DNA of 42,062 nt from Bacilli bacterium (GTDB lineage Bacteria; Bacillota_I; Bacilli_A; RF39; UBA660): the NCBI GenBank assembly GCA_017404385.1, contig JAFRCK010000016.1:1-42062 (forward strand), given 5' to 3'. The notes beneath the pieces are model-generated. The model ran no database searches. It was not told the DNA's origin and saw only the letters and a list, made by a program, of their open reading frames with translations. Shown here piece by piece: positions 24,550 through 33,103 of this stretch (position 1 is its first letter; every line of letters begins with the position of its first letter). The position numbers were made by a program, and so were the translations under genes.

Positions 24550-24822
24550 ATGATTCCAGTAAATGAATATATTATACAAGAAGTATTTTGTATTAATTTA
24601 AAATGGTATAGATATAATAGAGGATTAACTCAAGAAGAATTAGCTGAATTATGTAATTTAACTCCTAAATATATAAGTGACTTAGAAAGAGGTAAATTTT
24701 GTCCAAGTATGGCAAAATTACAAGATATTGGTAGAGCACTTAATATTCATCCATATGAATTATTAAAACCAGATCATTTAGATGATGTAGTTGAATTTAA
24801 AAGAGTAGATGAAAGACGATGA
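24550..24822 (+). CDS. XRE family helix-turn-helix regulator
   Basis: 90 aa, one Cro/C1-type HTH (about 15-70): LKWYRYNRGLTQEELAELCN, then LTPKYISDLERGKFCPSMAKL as the recognition part, and IGRALNIHPYELL. The C-terminal 20 residues are charged and lack a sensor domain. It is a single-gene unit with a GTGGTGATG-type ribosome binding site, a palindrome on its -10, and a terminator whose stem covers its TGA stop. This is one of the few TGA stops in the window. Targets unknown. Confidence 0.85.
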   Translation: MIPVNEYIIQEVFCINLKWYRYNRGLTQEELAELCNLTPKYISDLERGKFCPSMAKLQDIGRALNIHPYELLKPDHLDDVVEFKRVDERR

Positions 24823-24836
24823 TATCGTCTTTTTTG
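24812..24836 (+). terminator. Rho-independent terminator
   Basis: 9-bp stem AAAGACGAT/ATCGTCTTT with 3-nt loop and T-run, including the TGA stop of the XRE gene in its loop region. Confidence 0.85.
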
Positions 24837-24908
24837 TTGACTTTTAATTTGAATAAATGTAAAATTAGATTAAGAATAAAAGAATATGTACTGTAGGTGA
24901 TTATAAAA

Positions 24909-26324
24909 ATGAAGAATAAAAAAAATATAATTATTTCAATAATGTTAATGGTTATAGGGTTAGGTCTTATTATATTTGGTTTAATTGATTTTGGATATAT
25001 ATCTGTTGGGAAACTAAAAGGATCTATAACAGATGAAACAGCTAGTTTTCAAGCAAGTATAGGTTGCGAGAAGACAACTATTGAAGTTGGAGAAACAACT
25101 ACTTGTATGGTTTCAGTAGATGTTGGTAGTAATACAATTCTTGGATTAAATGGTAAAATATCTACAGATTTAAATACTATTTCTATATCTAATATTGACA
25201 GTGTACCAAATGGATGGACTTGTTTAGGCAAAGATCCTTCAGATGTTATAGGGGGAGCTGTTATTGGCCCATCTGATGAATATGCTCAAACTGGTGTTGT
25301 AAATGTATTTAGTTTTAATATTACTGGTACTGAAGAAGGCTCTACAGATTTAGAACTTGTTCCATATGCTCAAAAATTAAATGTTGCTGATAGCAGTACA
25401 ACACATGATATAACTGCAACACCAACTACAATAACAGTATCAAATGGAGAATCACCAACTCCAGAGGTCGTAGATACATCGTTAAAGAGTTTATCATTAA
25501 GTTCAGGTACTTTAACACCAACCTTTAATAAAGGTGTTATGAGTTATACTGCTTCAGTTGCGAATAATGTAGATAAGATAACAGTAAATGCAGTTCCTAC
25601 AGATTCGGAGGCAACTGTAACTGGTACTGGAGAAAAAGCTCTTAATATAGGTGAAAATACAATTGAAGTTGTTGTTAAAAAAGAGGGTGGAACAGATAAA
25701 ACTTATACAATAGTTGTAACAAGGAGTGCTGATGATCAAGATATAGCACAAACAGATTTAAAGAATATTACAATTACTAATGGTACTTTAATACCAGCAT
25801 TTGATAAAAATGTTACTGAGTATGTAATAGAAATTGATCCAAATACTGCAGAAATAGGTATTTCAGCTGAACCTGAGTTTGAAACATCTACAGTAAGAGG
25901 TGCTAAAACAATAAATGTAAAAGACTCTGCTGAGCAACGTATTACTATTGAAGTAACTGACTCAAAAGGAAATGTAAAAAAATATTTCATTCAAACAAGA
26001 GCTAAAACAATAGATACTGAGTGTGTATTAACAAGTGAATTCTATGGTATAGATAATTTAGATTTATTAATTACAAAGGTTGATCTAGAAGATAGTGATG
26101 AAACAATTGCAAGTAGAATAAAAGCTTCTTGTGGAACAATAAAAGTTTCAGATAATAAATTAATATTGACATATATAAATGGTAAGACTAAGACATATGT
26201 AATAGAAAGATCATGGTCACCAAAAACTGGAAATGATAGAGTTAATTATATAGCTATTATGGGGGGAATTATTTTATTGATAGGAGTAGCTTTATTCATA
26301 TTTAACAAGAAACAGGATAAATAA
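24909..26324 (+). CDS. Cell-surface protein with cohesin-like and two cadherin-like domains and a sortase-type C-terminus
   Basis: 471 aa. An N-terminal hydrophobic helix (about 6-25, signal or anchor) is followed by a cohesin-like beta domain (about 45-175, with VGETTTCMVSVDVGSN). Two cadherin-like beta-sandwich repeats come next (about 188-275 and 283-370), each opening with LxxLxxSxGxLxPxF-type residues: LKSLSLSSGTLTPTF and LKNITITNGTLIPAF. After a globular spacer comes SPKTGN, a hydrophobic helix and KKQDK, the layout of an LPxTG-type sorting signal with Ser in place of Leu. The ATG is preferred to an in-frame GTG that is part of the GTAGGTGA site. It probably acts in adhesion or cell-wall architecture. 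Confidence 0.8.
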   Translation: MKNKKNIIISIMLMVIGLGLIIFGLIDFGYISVGKLKGSITDETASFQASIGCEKTTIEVGETTTCMVSVDVGSNTILGLNGKISTDLNTISISNIDSVPNGWTCLGKDPSDVIGGAVIGPSDEYAQTGVVNVFSFNITGTEEGSTDLELVPYAQKLNVADSSTTHDITATPTTITVSNGESPTPEVVDTSLKSLSLSSGTLTPTFNKGVMSYTASVANNVDKITVNAVPTDSEATVTGTGEKALNIGENTIEVVVKKEGGTDKTYTIVVTRSADDQDIAQTDLKNITITNGTLIPAFDKNVTEYVIEIDPNTAEIGISAEPEFETSTVRGAKTINVKDSAEQRITIEVTDSKGNVKKYFIQTRAKTIDTECVLTSEFYGIDNLDLLITKVDLEDSDETIASRIKASCGTIKVSDNKLILTYINGKTKTYVIERSWSPKTGNDRVNYIAIMGGIILLIGVALFIFNKKQDK

Positions 26325-26338
26325 TCTTGTTTTTTTTA
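26310..26338 (+). terminator. Rho-independent terminator
   Basis: 9-bp stem AAACAGGAT/ATCTTGTTT (one G-U pair) followed by T-run, overlapping the surface protein's last codons. Confidence 0.75.
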
Positions 26339-26374
26339 TTCTATAAATAACAGTTTAAATAAAATATAATTTAC

Positions 26375-26403
26375 TTGACAAGAATATGTAAAAGTAGTAA
26401 TAT
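26375..26403 (+). promoter_or_regulatory. Consensus sigma-A promoter
   Basis: TTGACA, exactly 17 nt, TAATAT: the best -35 box in the window. The short leader can form CCTC/GAGG, which would pair with part of the ribosome binding site. Confidence 0.8.
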
Positions 26404-26427
26404 ATTGCCTCGAGATGAGGGGATAAC

Positions 26428-27030
26428 ATGAGTTATTGTAAACACTTTGAAGATAGAGGTGGCTGGTTTTCATTAAAAGCAATTTGTAATGTAGAAGGTT
26501 CTGGTAAATATGAAAAAAATATACCACAAAGTTATTTAGATCAATATTGTAAAAATGATGGATATAAATGTCCATGGTATGAAAAACAATATGGATCTAG
26601 CGGAGGATGCTTTATAACTACAATTAGTTGCAATATCTTAAAAAAAGAAGATAATGATAGAGTAATGGAAGGTTTAAGAAAATTTAGAGATGAAGTATTA
26701 CAAAAAGATGAAAAATATAGTGATATTTTAAAACTATATGATGGAATTGGACCTGTTGTTGCAACAGCGATAGAACATGATTCAAATAAAGAGGAAAAAG
26801 CAAGTCAAATTTACTCTAAATTAGAACATATTAGTGATTTGACTTTAGATGGTAAGTATGAGTCAGCAATTAATAATTATGTAATATTAACATTAAAACT
26901 AGTTTCAGAATATAAAATTCAAGGATTTTATAGAAGAGTAAGAGATAACAATTTTGGATTTTCAGATGCTGAATTTAACTTAAAAACCGCAGGACATGGT
27001 AGAAAAATAACAAAAACACTTGAAAAATAA
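26428..27030 (+). CDS. CFI-box-like cysteine-rich protein
   Basis: 200 aa, cytoplasmic. The N-terminal 60 residues hold four Cys (YCKHFED, AICNVEG, QYCKNDGYKCPWYE) and could form a zinc knuckle. Then GGCFITTISCNIL followed by LRKFRDEVL and IGPVVATAIEHD matches the CFI-box arrangement (CFI-x-TA, LR-x-FRD-x-x-L) known from a widespread uncharacterised family. The C-terminal part is helical. It has a strong promoter of its own and a GAGGGG site. The function of the family is unknown to me. Confidence 0.65.
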   Translation: MSYCKHFEDRGGWFSLKAICNVEGSGKYEKNIPQSYLDQYCKNDGYKCPWYEKQYGSSGGCFITTISCNILKKEDNDRVMEGLRKFRDEVLQKDEKYSDILKLYDGIGPVVATAIEHDSNKEEKASQIYSKLEHISDLTLDGKYESAINNYVILTLKLVSEYKIQGFYRRVRDNNFGFSDAEFNLKTAGHGRKITKTLEK

Positions 27031-27048
27031 GTGCTTTTGCTTTATAAT
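27020..27048 (+). promoter_or_regulatory. Sigma-A promoter of rpsO
   Basis: TTGAAA (27020-27025), 17 nt, TATAAT (27043-27048). The -35 lies inside the last codons of the preceding gene. Predicted start near 27055. Confidence 0.75.
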
Positions 27049-27054
27049 ACTTTA

Positions 27055-27117
27055 CGTACCTTGACTTGGGAGATGGATTTTCCGACCACTCACTAAGTTA
27101 TAGGCAAATTTATAGGA
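27055..27117 (+). promoter_or_regulatory. Structured rpsO leader (putative S15 autoregulatory element)
   Basis: The roughly 65-nt leader is richer in G/C than its surroundings and contains complementary segments: CCT..ACTT (27059-27067) with AAGT..AGG (27096-27105), and inside them GGAGA (27070-27074) with TTTTCC (27078-27083). The fold resembles a multi-branch element. S15 represses its own mRNA through a leader structure in several bacteria, so this is a reasonable inference. Confidence 0.45.
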
Positions 27118-27124
27118 GGAAAGT

Positions 27125-27391
27125 ATGTTAAAAAGAGAACAAAAAGAAGCTATTATTAAAGAATACGCTATTAAAGATGGAGATACAGGTTCTGTAGAAG
27201 TTCAAGTTGCTTTATTAACAGAAGAAATCAAAATATTAACTGATCATTTAAAAACTAATATTCATGATTTCCATTCTAAAAGAGGTTTACTAATGAAAGT
27301 TGGTAAAAGAAAAAGTTTACTTGAATATTTAAAGAAAACTGACATCAATAGATATCGTGAATTAATTAGTAGATTAGGATTAAGAAAATAA
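27125..27391 (+). CDS. rpsO: 30S ribosomal protein S15
   Basis: 88 aa, standard length, with the four-helix S15 pattern: [21 protein letters not shown], then [23 protein letters not shown] (in part) and the ending [13 protein letters not shown]. It binds the 16S rRNA central domain and organises the platform. AGGAGG precedes the ATG. It is followed by a terminator and then pnp, the classic rpsO-pnp order. Confidence 0.98.
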   Translation: MLKREQKEAIIKEYAIKDGDTGSVEVQVALLTEEIKILTDHLKTNIHDFHSKRGLLMKVGKRKSLLEYLKKTDINRYRELISRLGLRK

Positions 27392-27413
27392 AACACTTTT
27401 AAGTGTTTTTTTC
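27390..27413 (+). terminator. Rho-independent terminator between rpsO and pnp
   Basis: 9-bp stem AAAACACTT/AAGTGTTTT with minimal loop and T-run. Confidence 0.8.
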
Positions 27414-27454
27414 TTTTATTTTATGATACAATATTAATGGTTAAGGAGTTATAT

Positions 27455-29644
27455 ATGAAGAAGACATTTGAATTGGATTTTAGAGGAAGAAAATTAGTTG
27501 TAGAAAATGGTGAATATGCTAAACAAGCTCATGGTGCTGTTTTAGTAAGATATGGTGATACAGTTGTTTTATCAACAGTTGTTGTTTCACCGAATGCTAA
27601 TATACTAAGTGATTTCTTCCCATTGATGGTATTATATCAAGAAAAGTTATATTCAGTAGGTAAAATACCTGGTGGATTTATTAAAAGAGAAGGTAGACCA
27701 ACAGATGCAGCTACACTTGCTGCACGTATGATTGATAGACCTATGAGACCTATGTTCCCTGAAGATTTTAGAAATGAGGTACAAGTTGTTAATACAATAT
27801 TATCAGTTGATACTGATAATTCACCAGAACTTGCTGCTATGTTTGGATCAAGTTTATGTACATGTATTTCTAAGATTCCTTTTGATGGACCAATTGCGGG
27901 TGTTAAAGTAGGAAGAGTTAATGGTGAATTTATTATTAACCCAACTCCAGCTGAACTTGAAGAATCAGATATTGATTTAACAGTTGCTGGTACTAAACAC
28001 GCAATTAATATGGTTGAAGCAGGTTCTAAAGAAGTTTCTGAAGATGATATGCTTGAAGCATTAATGTTCGGTCATGAAGCTGTTAAAGAATTATGTGAAT
28101 TTCAAGAAACAATTATTAAAGAAATTGGTTTAGAAAAAATGGAATATGAACACTTAGAAATAAGTGATGAATTAAGAAAAGAAGTTTATGATTTAGCTAG
28201 TGATAAATTAGATAAAGCAATGAGAATAAAAGAAAAACTAGCTAAATACGAAGCTATTGATAATGTTAAAGAAGAAGTAGTTTCTAAATATGAAGAAGAA
28301 AATAAAGATATGGATAAGGATGAATTAACTGAATTTATAACTAAAGTTAAATTAGTTCTTGAATCTATAGAATATGATATATTTAGATCTATTACAGTTA
28401 ATGAAAAAACAAGATCAGATGGTAGAAAAATGGATGAAATTAGACCTCTTTCTACAGAAATAGATGTTTTACCTAGAACTCATGGTTCTGCAGTATTTAC
28501 AAGAGGTGAAACTCAAGCTATGGCAATTACTACATTAGGTGCATTAAATGAATATCAAGCTCTTGATGGACTTAGTTTAGAAGCAGAAAAACATTTTATG
28601 CTTCATTACAATTTCCCTCAATTTTCAGTAGGAGAAACAGGTAGATATGGTTCCCCTGGTCGTAGAGAAATAGGACATGGTGCTTTAGGTGAAAGATGTC
28701 TTAAACAAGTTATGCCATCTGAAGAAGAATTCCCATACACAGTTAGAGTCGTATCAGAAATACTTGAATCAAATGGATCAAGTTCACAAGCTACTATATG
28801 TGCTGGATGTTTATCATTAATGGCTGCTGGTGTTCCAATTAAAGCTCCAGTTGCGGGTATTGCTATGGGTCTTATTACTTCGAAAGATGAAAAAGATTAT
28901 ACTATTTTAACTGATATACAAGGTATGGAAGATCACTTAGGTGATATGGACTTTAAAGTTGGAGGAACAAGAAAAGGTATTTGTTCACTTCAAATGGATA
29001 TTAAGATTAAAGGTATTACAAAACAAATACTTAAAGAGGCATTAGCCCAAGCTAAAAAGGCTAGAATGGAAATTCTAGATGTTATGGAAAAACAAATTGC
29101 TGAACCAAGAAAAGAAGTTAGTAAATATGCTCCTAAAACTGAAGTATTCTCTATTAATCCAGATAGAATTAAAGATGTTATTGGTAAGGGTGGAGAAACA
29201 ATTACTAGAATTATTCAAGAAGCAAGTAATGTTGTATCTGTAAATGATGTAAATGCTGTTAAAGTTGATTTAAATGATGATGGTACGGTTATTATTTATC
29301 ACACTGATAAAGAAGTAATTGAGAAAACTAAAGCAATGATTTTAGATTGTGTTAAAGAAGTAGAAATTGATAAAATATATACTGGTGTAGTAGTTAAAGT
29401 AGAAGACTATGGATGCTTTGTTAAATTATGGGATGGTTGTGAAGGTTTTGTTCATGTTTCACAACTTGCACATGAAAGAGTAGAAAAACCTAGTGATATG
29501 GTATCTGTTGGTGATGAGATTATAGTTAAAGCAGTTGGATTTGATAAGAGAGGAAAACTTACTTTATCTAGAAAAGAAGCATTACCAAAACCAGTTAAAA
29601 AGGAAGAACCAAAAGAAAAAAAAGAAGAAACTAAAAGTGAATAA
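27455..29644 (+). CDS. pnp: Polyribonucleotide nucleotidyltransferase (PNPase)
   Basis: 729 aa. Two RNase PH cores (the second begins about residue 315 with RSDGRKMDEIRPL and has HYNFPQFSVGETG and the DMDFKVGGTRKG stretch carrying catalytic Asp residues), a helical linker, KH domain (VIGKGGETITRI, about 555) and S1 domain (about 620-690, YTGVVVKVEDYGCFVKLWDG). It degrades RNA 3' to 5' using phosphate. The C-terminus is a lysine/glutamate tail that runs into the terminator. ATG with AAGGAG is preferred to an in-frame upstream ATG. Confidence 0.97.
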   Translation: MKKTFELDFRGRKLVVENGEYAKQAHGAVLVRYGDTVVLSTVVVSPNANILSDFFPLMVLYQEKLYSVGKIPGGFIKREGRPTDAATLAARMIDRPMRPMFPEDFRNEVQVVNTILSVDTDNSPELAAMFGSSLCTCISKIPFDGPIAGVKVGRVNGEFIINPTPAELEESDIDLTVAGTKHAINMVEAGSKEVSEDDMLEALMFGHEAVKELCEFQETIIKEIGLEKMEYEHLEISDELRKEVYDLASDKLDKAMRIKEKLAKYEAIDNVKEEVVSKYEEENKDMDKDELTEFITKVKLVLESIEYDIFRSITVNEKTRSDGRKMDEIRPLSTEIDVLPRTHGSAVFTRGETQAMAITTLGALNEYQALDGLSLEAEKHFMLHYNFPQFSVGETGRYGSPGRREIGHGALGERCLKQVMPSEEEFPYTVRVVSEILESNGSSSQATICAGCLSLMAAGVPIKAPVAGIAMGLITSKDEKDYTILTDIQGMEDHLGDMDFKVGGTRKGICSLQMDIKIKGITKQILKEALAQAKKARMEILDVMEKQIAEPRKEVSKYAPKTEVFSINPDRIKDVIGKGGETITRIIQEASNVVSVNDVNAVKVDLNDDGTVIIYHTDKEVIEKTKAMILDCVKEVEIDKIYTGVVVKVEDYGCFVKLWDGCEGFVHVSQLAHERVEKPSDMVSVGDEIIVKAVGFDKRGKLTLSRKEALPKPVKKEEPKEKKEETKSE

Positions 29645-29668
29645 CTTTTAGTTTTTTTGTGTTATAAT
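29628..29668 (+). terminator. Terminator abutting an extended -10 promoter
   Basis: 10-bp stem AAACTAAAAG/CTTTTAGTTT (29628-29637 with 29645-29654), T-run to 29658, then TGTTATAAT at 29660-29668. Only one base separates the T-run from the -10 extension. Confidence 0.75.
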
Positions 29669-29687
29669 TATTATAGTAGGTGATAGA

Positions 29688-30371
29688 ATGGATAGAGATT
29701 TAGTTTCTGATGCAGAAAAAATAAGGATAGCTGCTATTGATGATGTTAAAGCTAGGCAGGAATCTTCTGAAGAATATAAATTATATAAAAGAATACAGGA
29801 AGATAAAAGTGCTGCTAAGAATTTTGAAATATTTAATACACAGTGTTTAATAGATGAACAACTTAATAAATTTATTATTTTTATAAGAAATTATAAAAAT
29901 GGCATAAACGAATCATATAGAATTGATAATAAAAGTCCATTCTATGAATTAGTAGAGGAACAAGACTTTATTGATTATGCATTAGCAAATATTGTTCCAT
30001 CTGTTGATAATGAAGTCTTTGATAAAAATGATGTGGAAAGAGTTAATGAAAAAAAAGAAGAACGAGAACAAATAGCTAAAAAGTTTTATGAATATAATAT
30101 AGATGAATTAAGAGATTTCCTATTCTTATGTCATAGCATAAAACCTTTACCTATACCTAAGAAACAAAGAGATGGAAGCATAGATGTTTTGGAATGCTAT
30201 GCTGCTGGAATAAATCCTGAATCATATTTTGGAAATATAAATAATTGGTTTATGGAGAGAAAAGATTATTTTTTATCAGATATAAAAACTATAATAGTTG
30301 ATGGTGAAATTAATGGAAGAAAAATAGCGACTAAGACTGAAATAGAATCTAAAAAACCAAAAAAATACTAA
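29688..30371 (+). CDS. Hypothetical cytoplasmic helical protein
   Basis: 227 aa, no membrane segment, family not recognised. The N-terminal 60 residues are charged helix (VSDAEKIRIAAIDDVKARQE); the middle has FYELVEEQDFIDYALANI; the later part contains LRDFLFLCHSIKPLPIPKKQRDG and WFMERKDYFLSDI. Own promoter and GTAGGTGAT ribosome binding site. It ends in a terminator shared with the convergent RNase J gene. The context is RNA degradation, but no link is demonstrated. Confidence 0.6.
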   Translation: MDRDLVSDAEKIRIAAIDDVKARQESSEEYKLYKRIQEDKSAAKNFEIFNTQCLIDEQLNKFIIFIRNYKNGINESYRIDNKSPFYELVEEQDFIDYALANIVPSVDNEVFDKNDVERVNEKKEEREQIAKKFYEYNIDELRDFLFLCHSIKPLPIPKKQRDGSIDVLECYAAGINPESYFGNINNWFMERKDYFLSDIKTIIVDGEINGRKIATKTEIESKKPKKY

Positions 30372-30390
30372 CGAATAATTATTCGTTAGT
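30367..30390. terminator. Bidirectional terminator
   Basis: Perfect 24-base palindrome (12-bp arms ACTAACGAATAA/TTATTCGTTAGT) with flanking A- and T-runs, covering the convergent ends of the hypothetical gene and RNase J. Confidence 0.85.
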
Positions 30391-32058
30391 TTTTATATCC
30401 ATTATTACAGGTAATATAATTGGTTTTCTACCAGTTTTTTCTAATATAAATTCATTTATTTCTGTAACCAAAACACTTTTTAATTCATTATAATTAAATT
30501 TTTTATCTTTAAATGTTTTTATTATTACTTCAGTTGCTTTATTTTCAATTGATTTTAATAAAGCTTCATTTTCATTTACTAATATAAAACCTCTTGTAGC
30601 TATTTGTACTTTACCAAGTAATAATTTCTTTTTCATATCTATATTACATACTAATACCAGTATTCCGTCTCTAGACATTATCTTTCTATCTTTAATAACA
30701 ACTTGACCAACATCACCAATTCTATTTCCATCTACATATATGTCATAACAAGGGAAACTTTTATCTCTTTTAATCTTTCCATCTAACATAGATAATACTT
30801 CACCATTTTGCATTATAAAAGTATTTTCTTTTTTAACACCACAAGATATAGCTAGATCTGTATGTTCTTTTAACATTCTATATTCTCCGTGTATTGGCAT
30901 TAAATACTTTGGTTTTGTTAATCTAATCATCCATTTTAATTCTTCTTGATTACCATGTCCAGAAGAATGTATATCATTTAATGTTGTGTTAGTATAAGTT
31001 TTAACACCTTTAAGTGCTAATAAATTTAGTGTATTCGCAACAGCTTCTGCATTACCTGGGATAGGTGATGAAGAAAATATAACAGTATCACTAGGTAATA
31101 ATTTGATTTGTTTATGTGTACCATTAGCGATTCTAGATAAAGCCGCTAATGGTTCTCCTTGTGATCCAGTACATAATAAACATACTTCTTCAGGTTTTAA
31201 TTTATTTGCTTCTTCAGGAGTAATAATAGTACTAGTATCCTCAATATAACCAGATTGTATAGCTATTTCAACTTGAGTCTCCATACTTCTACCAAATAAT
31301 ACTACTTTTCTATGATTTCTTTTAGCTGTTTCTATAATATGTTTTAATCTATAAACATTTGATGCGAAAGTCGCAACTATAATTCTACCAGTTTGTCTTC
31401 TGAATAAATCACTTAATCTTGCATCAACTTTTGATTCACTAATAGACAAACCTTCTTTTTCAGCGTTTGTACTTTCACTCATTAATAATGTTAATCCTTC
31501 TGAACCAATTTTAGCCATTTTTTGAATATCAGCCATTGGACCAATAGGTGTTAAGTCAAACTTAAAATCTCCAGTCTCTAAGATAGTTCCGTTTGGTGTT
31601 CGAATTACTATCGCAAAACTATCAGGAATAGAGTGAGTAGTTAAAATAAATTCTACTTCTATATTTTTAAATTTAAATTTACTTTTTTCATCGAATATGA
31701 CAATATTATCATATCCCATATTTCTTTCTTCTAATTTCTTTTTAATAAGTTTTGCTGCTTGATTAGGTGCGTATATAACTGGAATATTAACTGTTTGTAA
31801 TAAGAATGGAACGCTACCAATATGGTCCTCATGACCATGTGTAATAATTAAACCTTTTATTTTATTTTCATTTTCTTTTAAGAATGTGTAATCAGGTATA
31901 ACATAGTCAATACCTAATAAATCAGATTCTGGAAATAAAACACCGCTATCAATAATAATTAATTCATTTCCATGCATTACACAATACATATTTTTTCCAA
32001 CTTCACCAAGTCCACCAAGCGCAAAAACTTTTGTATCAATTTTATTATTTAATTTCAT
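30379..32058 (-). CDS. rnj: Ribonuclease J
   Basis: 559 aa metallo-beta-lactamase/beta-CASP RNase. The zinc motif THGHEDHIGSVPF (H74, H76, D78, H79) is followed by the beta-CASP region with SESTNAEKEGLS and MPIHGEYRMLKEH, and a small C-terminal domain. It has endonuclease and 5'-3' exonuclease activity and is central to mRNA decay and rRNA processing. The start is the ATG behind AAAGGAG; the in-frame extension upstream lacks a site. Firmicutes may carry J1 and J2; which one this is cannot be told here. Confidence 0.96.
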   Translation of the reverse strand: MKLNNKIDTKVFALGGLGEVGKNMYCVMHGNELIIIDSGVLFPESDLLGIDYVIPDYTFLKENENKIKGLIITHGHEDHIGSVPFLLQTVNIPVIYAPNQAAKLIKKKLEERNMGYDNIVIFDEKSKFKFKNIEVEFILTTHSIPDSFAIVIRTPNGTILETGDFKFDLTPIGPMADIQKMAKIGSEGLTLLMSESTNAEKEGLSISESKVDARLSDLFRRQTGRIIVATFASNVYRLKHIIETAKRNHRKVVLFGRSMETQVEIAIQSGYIEDTSTIITPEEANKLKPEEVCLLCTGSQGEPLAALSRIANGTHKQIKLLPSDTVIFSSSPIPGNAEAVANTLNLLALKGVKTYTNTTLNDIHSSGHGNQEELKWMIRLTKPKYLMPIHGEYRMLKEHTDLAISCGVKKENTFIMQNGEVLSMLDGKIKRDKSFPCYDIYVDGNRIGDVGQVVIKDRKIMSRDGILVLVCNIDMKKKLLLGKVQIATRGFILVNENEALLKSIENKATEVIIKTFKDKKFNYNELKSVLVTEINEFILEKTGRKPIILPVIMDIKTNE

Positions 32059-32216
32059 TTTTTCTCCTTTCTGTGAAATAAAGTTAATGCGTGATACCAA
32101 CAAAAATTATACTATTTTTTTAGTATTTATGCAAGTTTAGTAATATTATTTTACAATTATATTGCCAAAATATTATTCTAGTAATATAATTAACTTAATC
32201 GTAGGAGGGTAAGGTT

Positions 32217-32678
32217 ATGACAGAAGAACAAATAATGACAATAAGAAGTAGATATAATACTATTATTGGAGAATCTACAAATCATGATGAAAAATTTTAT
32301 AGTAATACAATAAGAGGAATTATTTCTGAAACATATATTGAAGAAGAAAATAGTTCACATGTATTATGTTATATGGGATCATATAAAATGGAAAAGACAG
32401 ATAAAGGATTTGAACAATATTTATCATTTACAGATGATTATGATTATGATTATAGAAAATATATTGATGTAGAAACTGATAAAATATATGATATAAATAG
32501 AAATAATGTTAAAGAATTTGAAGAGAAAAATCTAATTGTGTTTCCAGTAACTAGTATTTGTAATATGCAAGAATTTAATAAAGCATTTTTAAGAATAAAA
32601 AAAGAATACTTCTTATCTTTAATTTATAATGGTAAAAATAAAACTTTAAAAAAAGTAACTAATGAAGATTTTAAATAA
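32217..32678 (+). CDS. Hypothetical acidic protein
   Basis: 153 aa, soluble, acidic, Tyr/Asp-rich in the middle (FTDDYDYDYRKYIDVETDKIYD). The start MTEEQIMTIRSRYNTIIGE is helical; the centre looks beta-rich, like a small barrel (SHVLCYMGSYKMEKT). Family not recognised. A GGAGGG site precedes the ATG and TATAAT lies about 25 nt further up; a terminator follows. The 158 bases between this gene and rnj hold only the two divergent promoters. Confidence 0.6.
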   Translation: MTEEQIMTIRSRYNTIIGESTNHDEKFYSNTIRGIISETYIEEENSSHVLCYMGSYKMEKTDKGFEQYLSFTDDYDYDYRKYIDVETDKIYDINRNNVKEFEEKNLIVFPVTSICNMQEFNKAFLRIKKEYFLSLIYNGKNKTLKKVTNEDFK

Positions 32679-32690
32679 TCTTCTTTTTTT
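32664..32690 (+). terminator. Rho-independent terminator
   Basis: 7-bp stem GAAGATT/AATCTTC (32664-32670 with 32677-32683) and T-run, overlapping the gene end. Confidence 0.75.
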
Positions 32691-32749
32691 ATGCTTCTAT
32701 AATTATTATTTCAAAACTATATTAATAAGATATATTAGAGGAGATAATT

Positions 32750-33103
32750 ATGAATTATGAAATGTTTAATAGCGATGCCCCAAGAACTCTATTAATAATT
32801 GCTAGTATTATGATATTTACAGATATTTTAACAGGATATTTAAAAGCAATTAAATTAAAAAAAGTAAACTCATCTATAAGTAGAGATGGTTATATAAAAA
32901 AGGTAGGTTGGATAGTCGCAGTTATATTTGGTTTTATGATGGATTATATATTAGAAATAAGTATATTTTTAAAAGGAACAACAATTGTTTGTATTGCTAC
33001 TGAAGGAATGAGTATATATGAAAACTTAAGTGAAATAGGTGTTAAATTACCTTTTTCTAAATATTTTGAAAAAATAAATAAAGGGGATGATAAAAATGAG
33101 TAA
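32750..33103 (+). CDS. Phage-type holin (toxin secretion/phage lysis holin family)
   Basis: 117 aa with three to four hydrophobic segments (about 12-31, 50-66, 72-90). The pattern D-x-x-TGYLKA followed by [14 protein letters not shown] and a conserved [14 protein letters not shown] is that of the Bacteriophage_holin_4/TcdE-like family. It overlaps the following lysozyme gene by 8 nt, so the two are co-translated, as in phage lysis cassettes. No other phage genes flank it. Confidence 0.85.
   Translation: MNYEMFNSDAPRTLLIIASIMIFTDILTGYLKAIKLKKVNSSISRDGYIKKVGWIVAVIFGFMMDYILEISIFLKGTTIVCIATEGMSIYENLSEIGVKLPFSKYFEKINKGDDKNE

Noticed and set aside
26404..26427. Riboswitch or thermosensor in the leader CCTC-GAGAT-GAGG before the CFI-box-like gene
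   Set aside because: Only four base pairs, and the transcript may start inside the left arm; too weak to claim.
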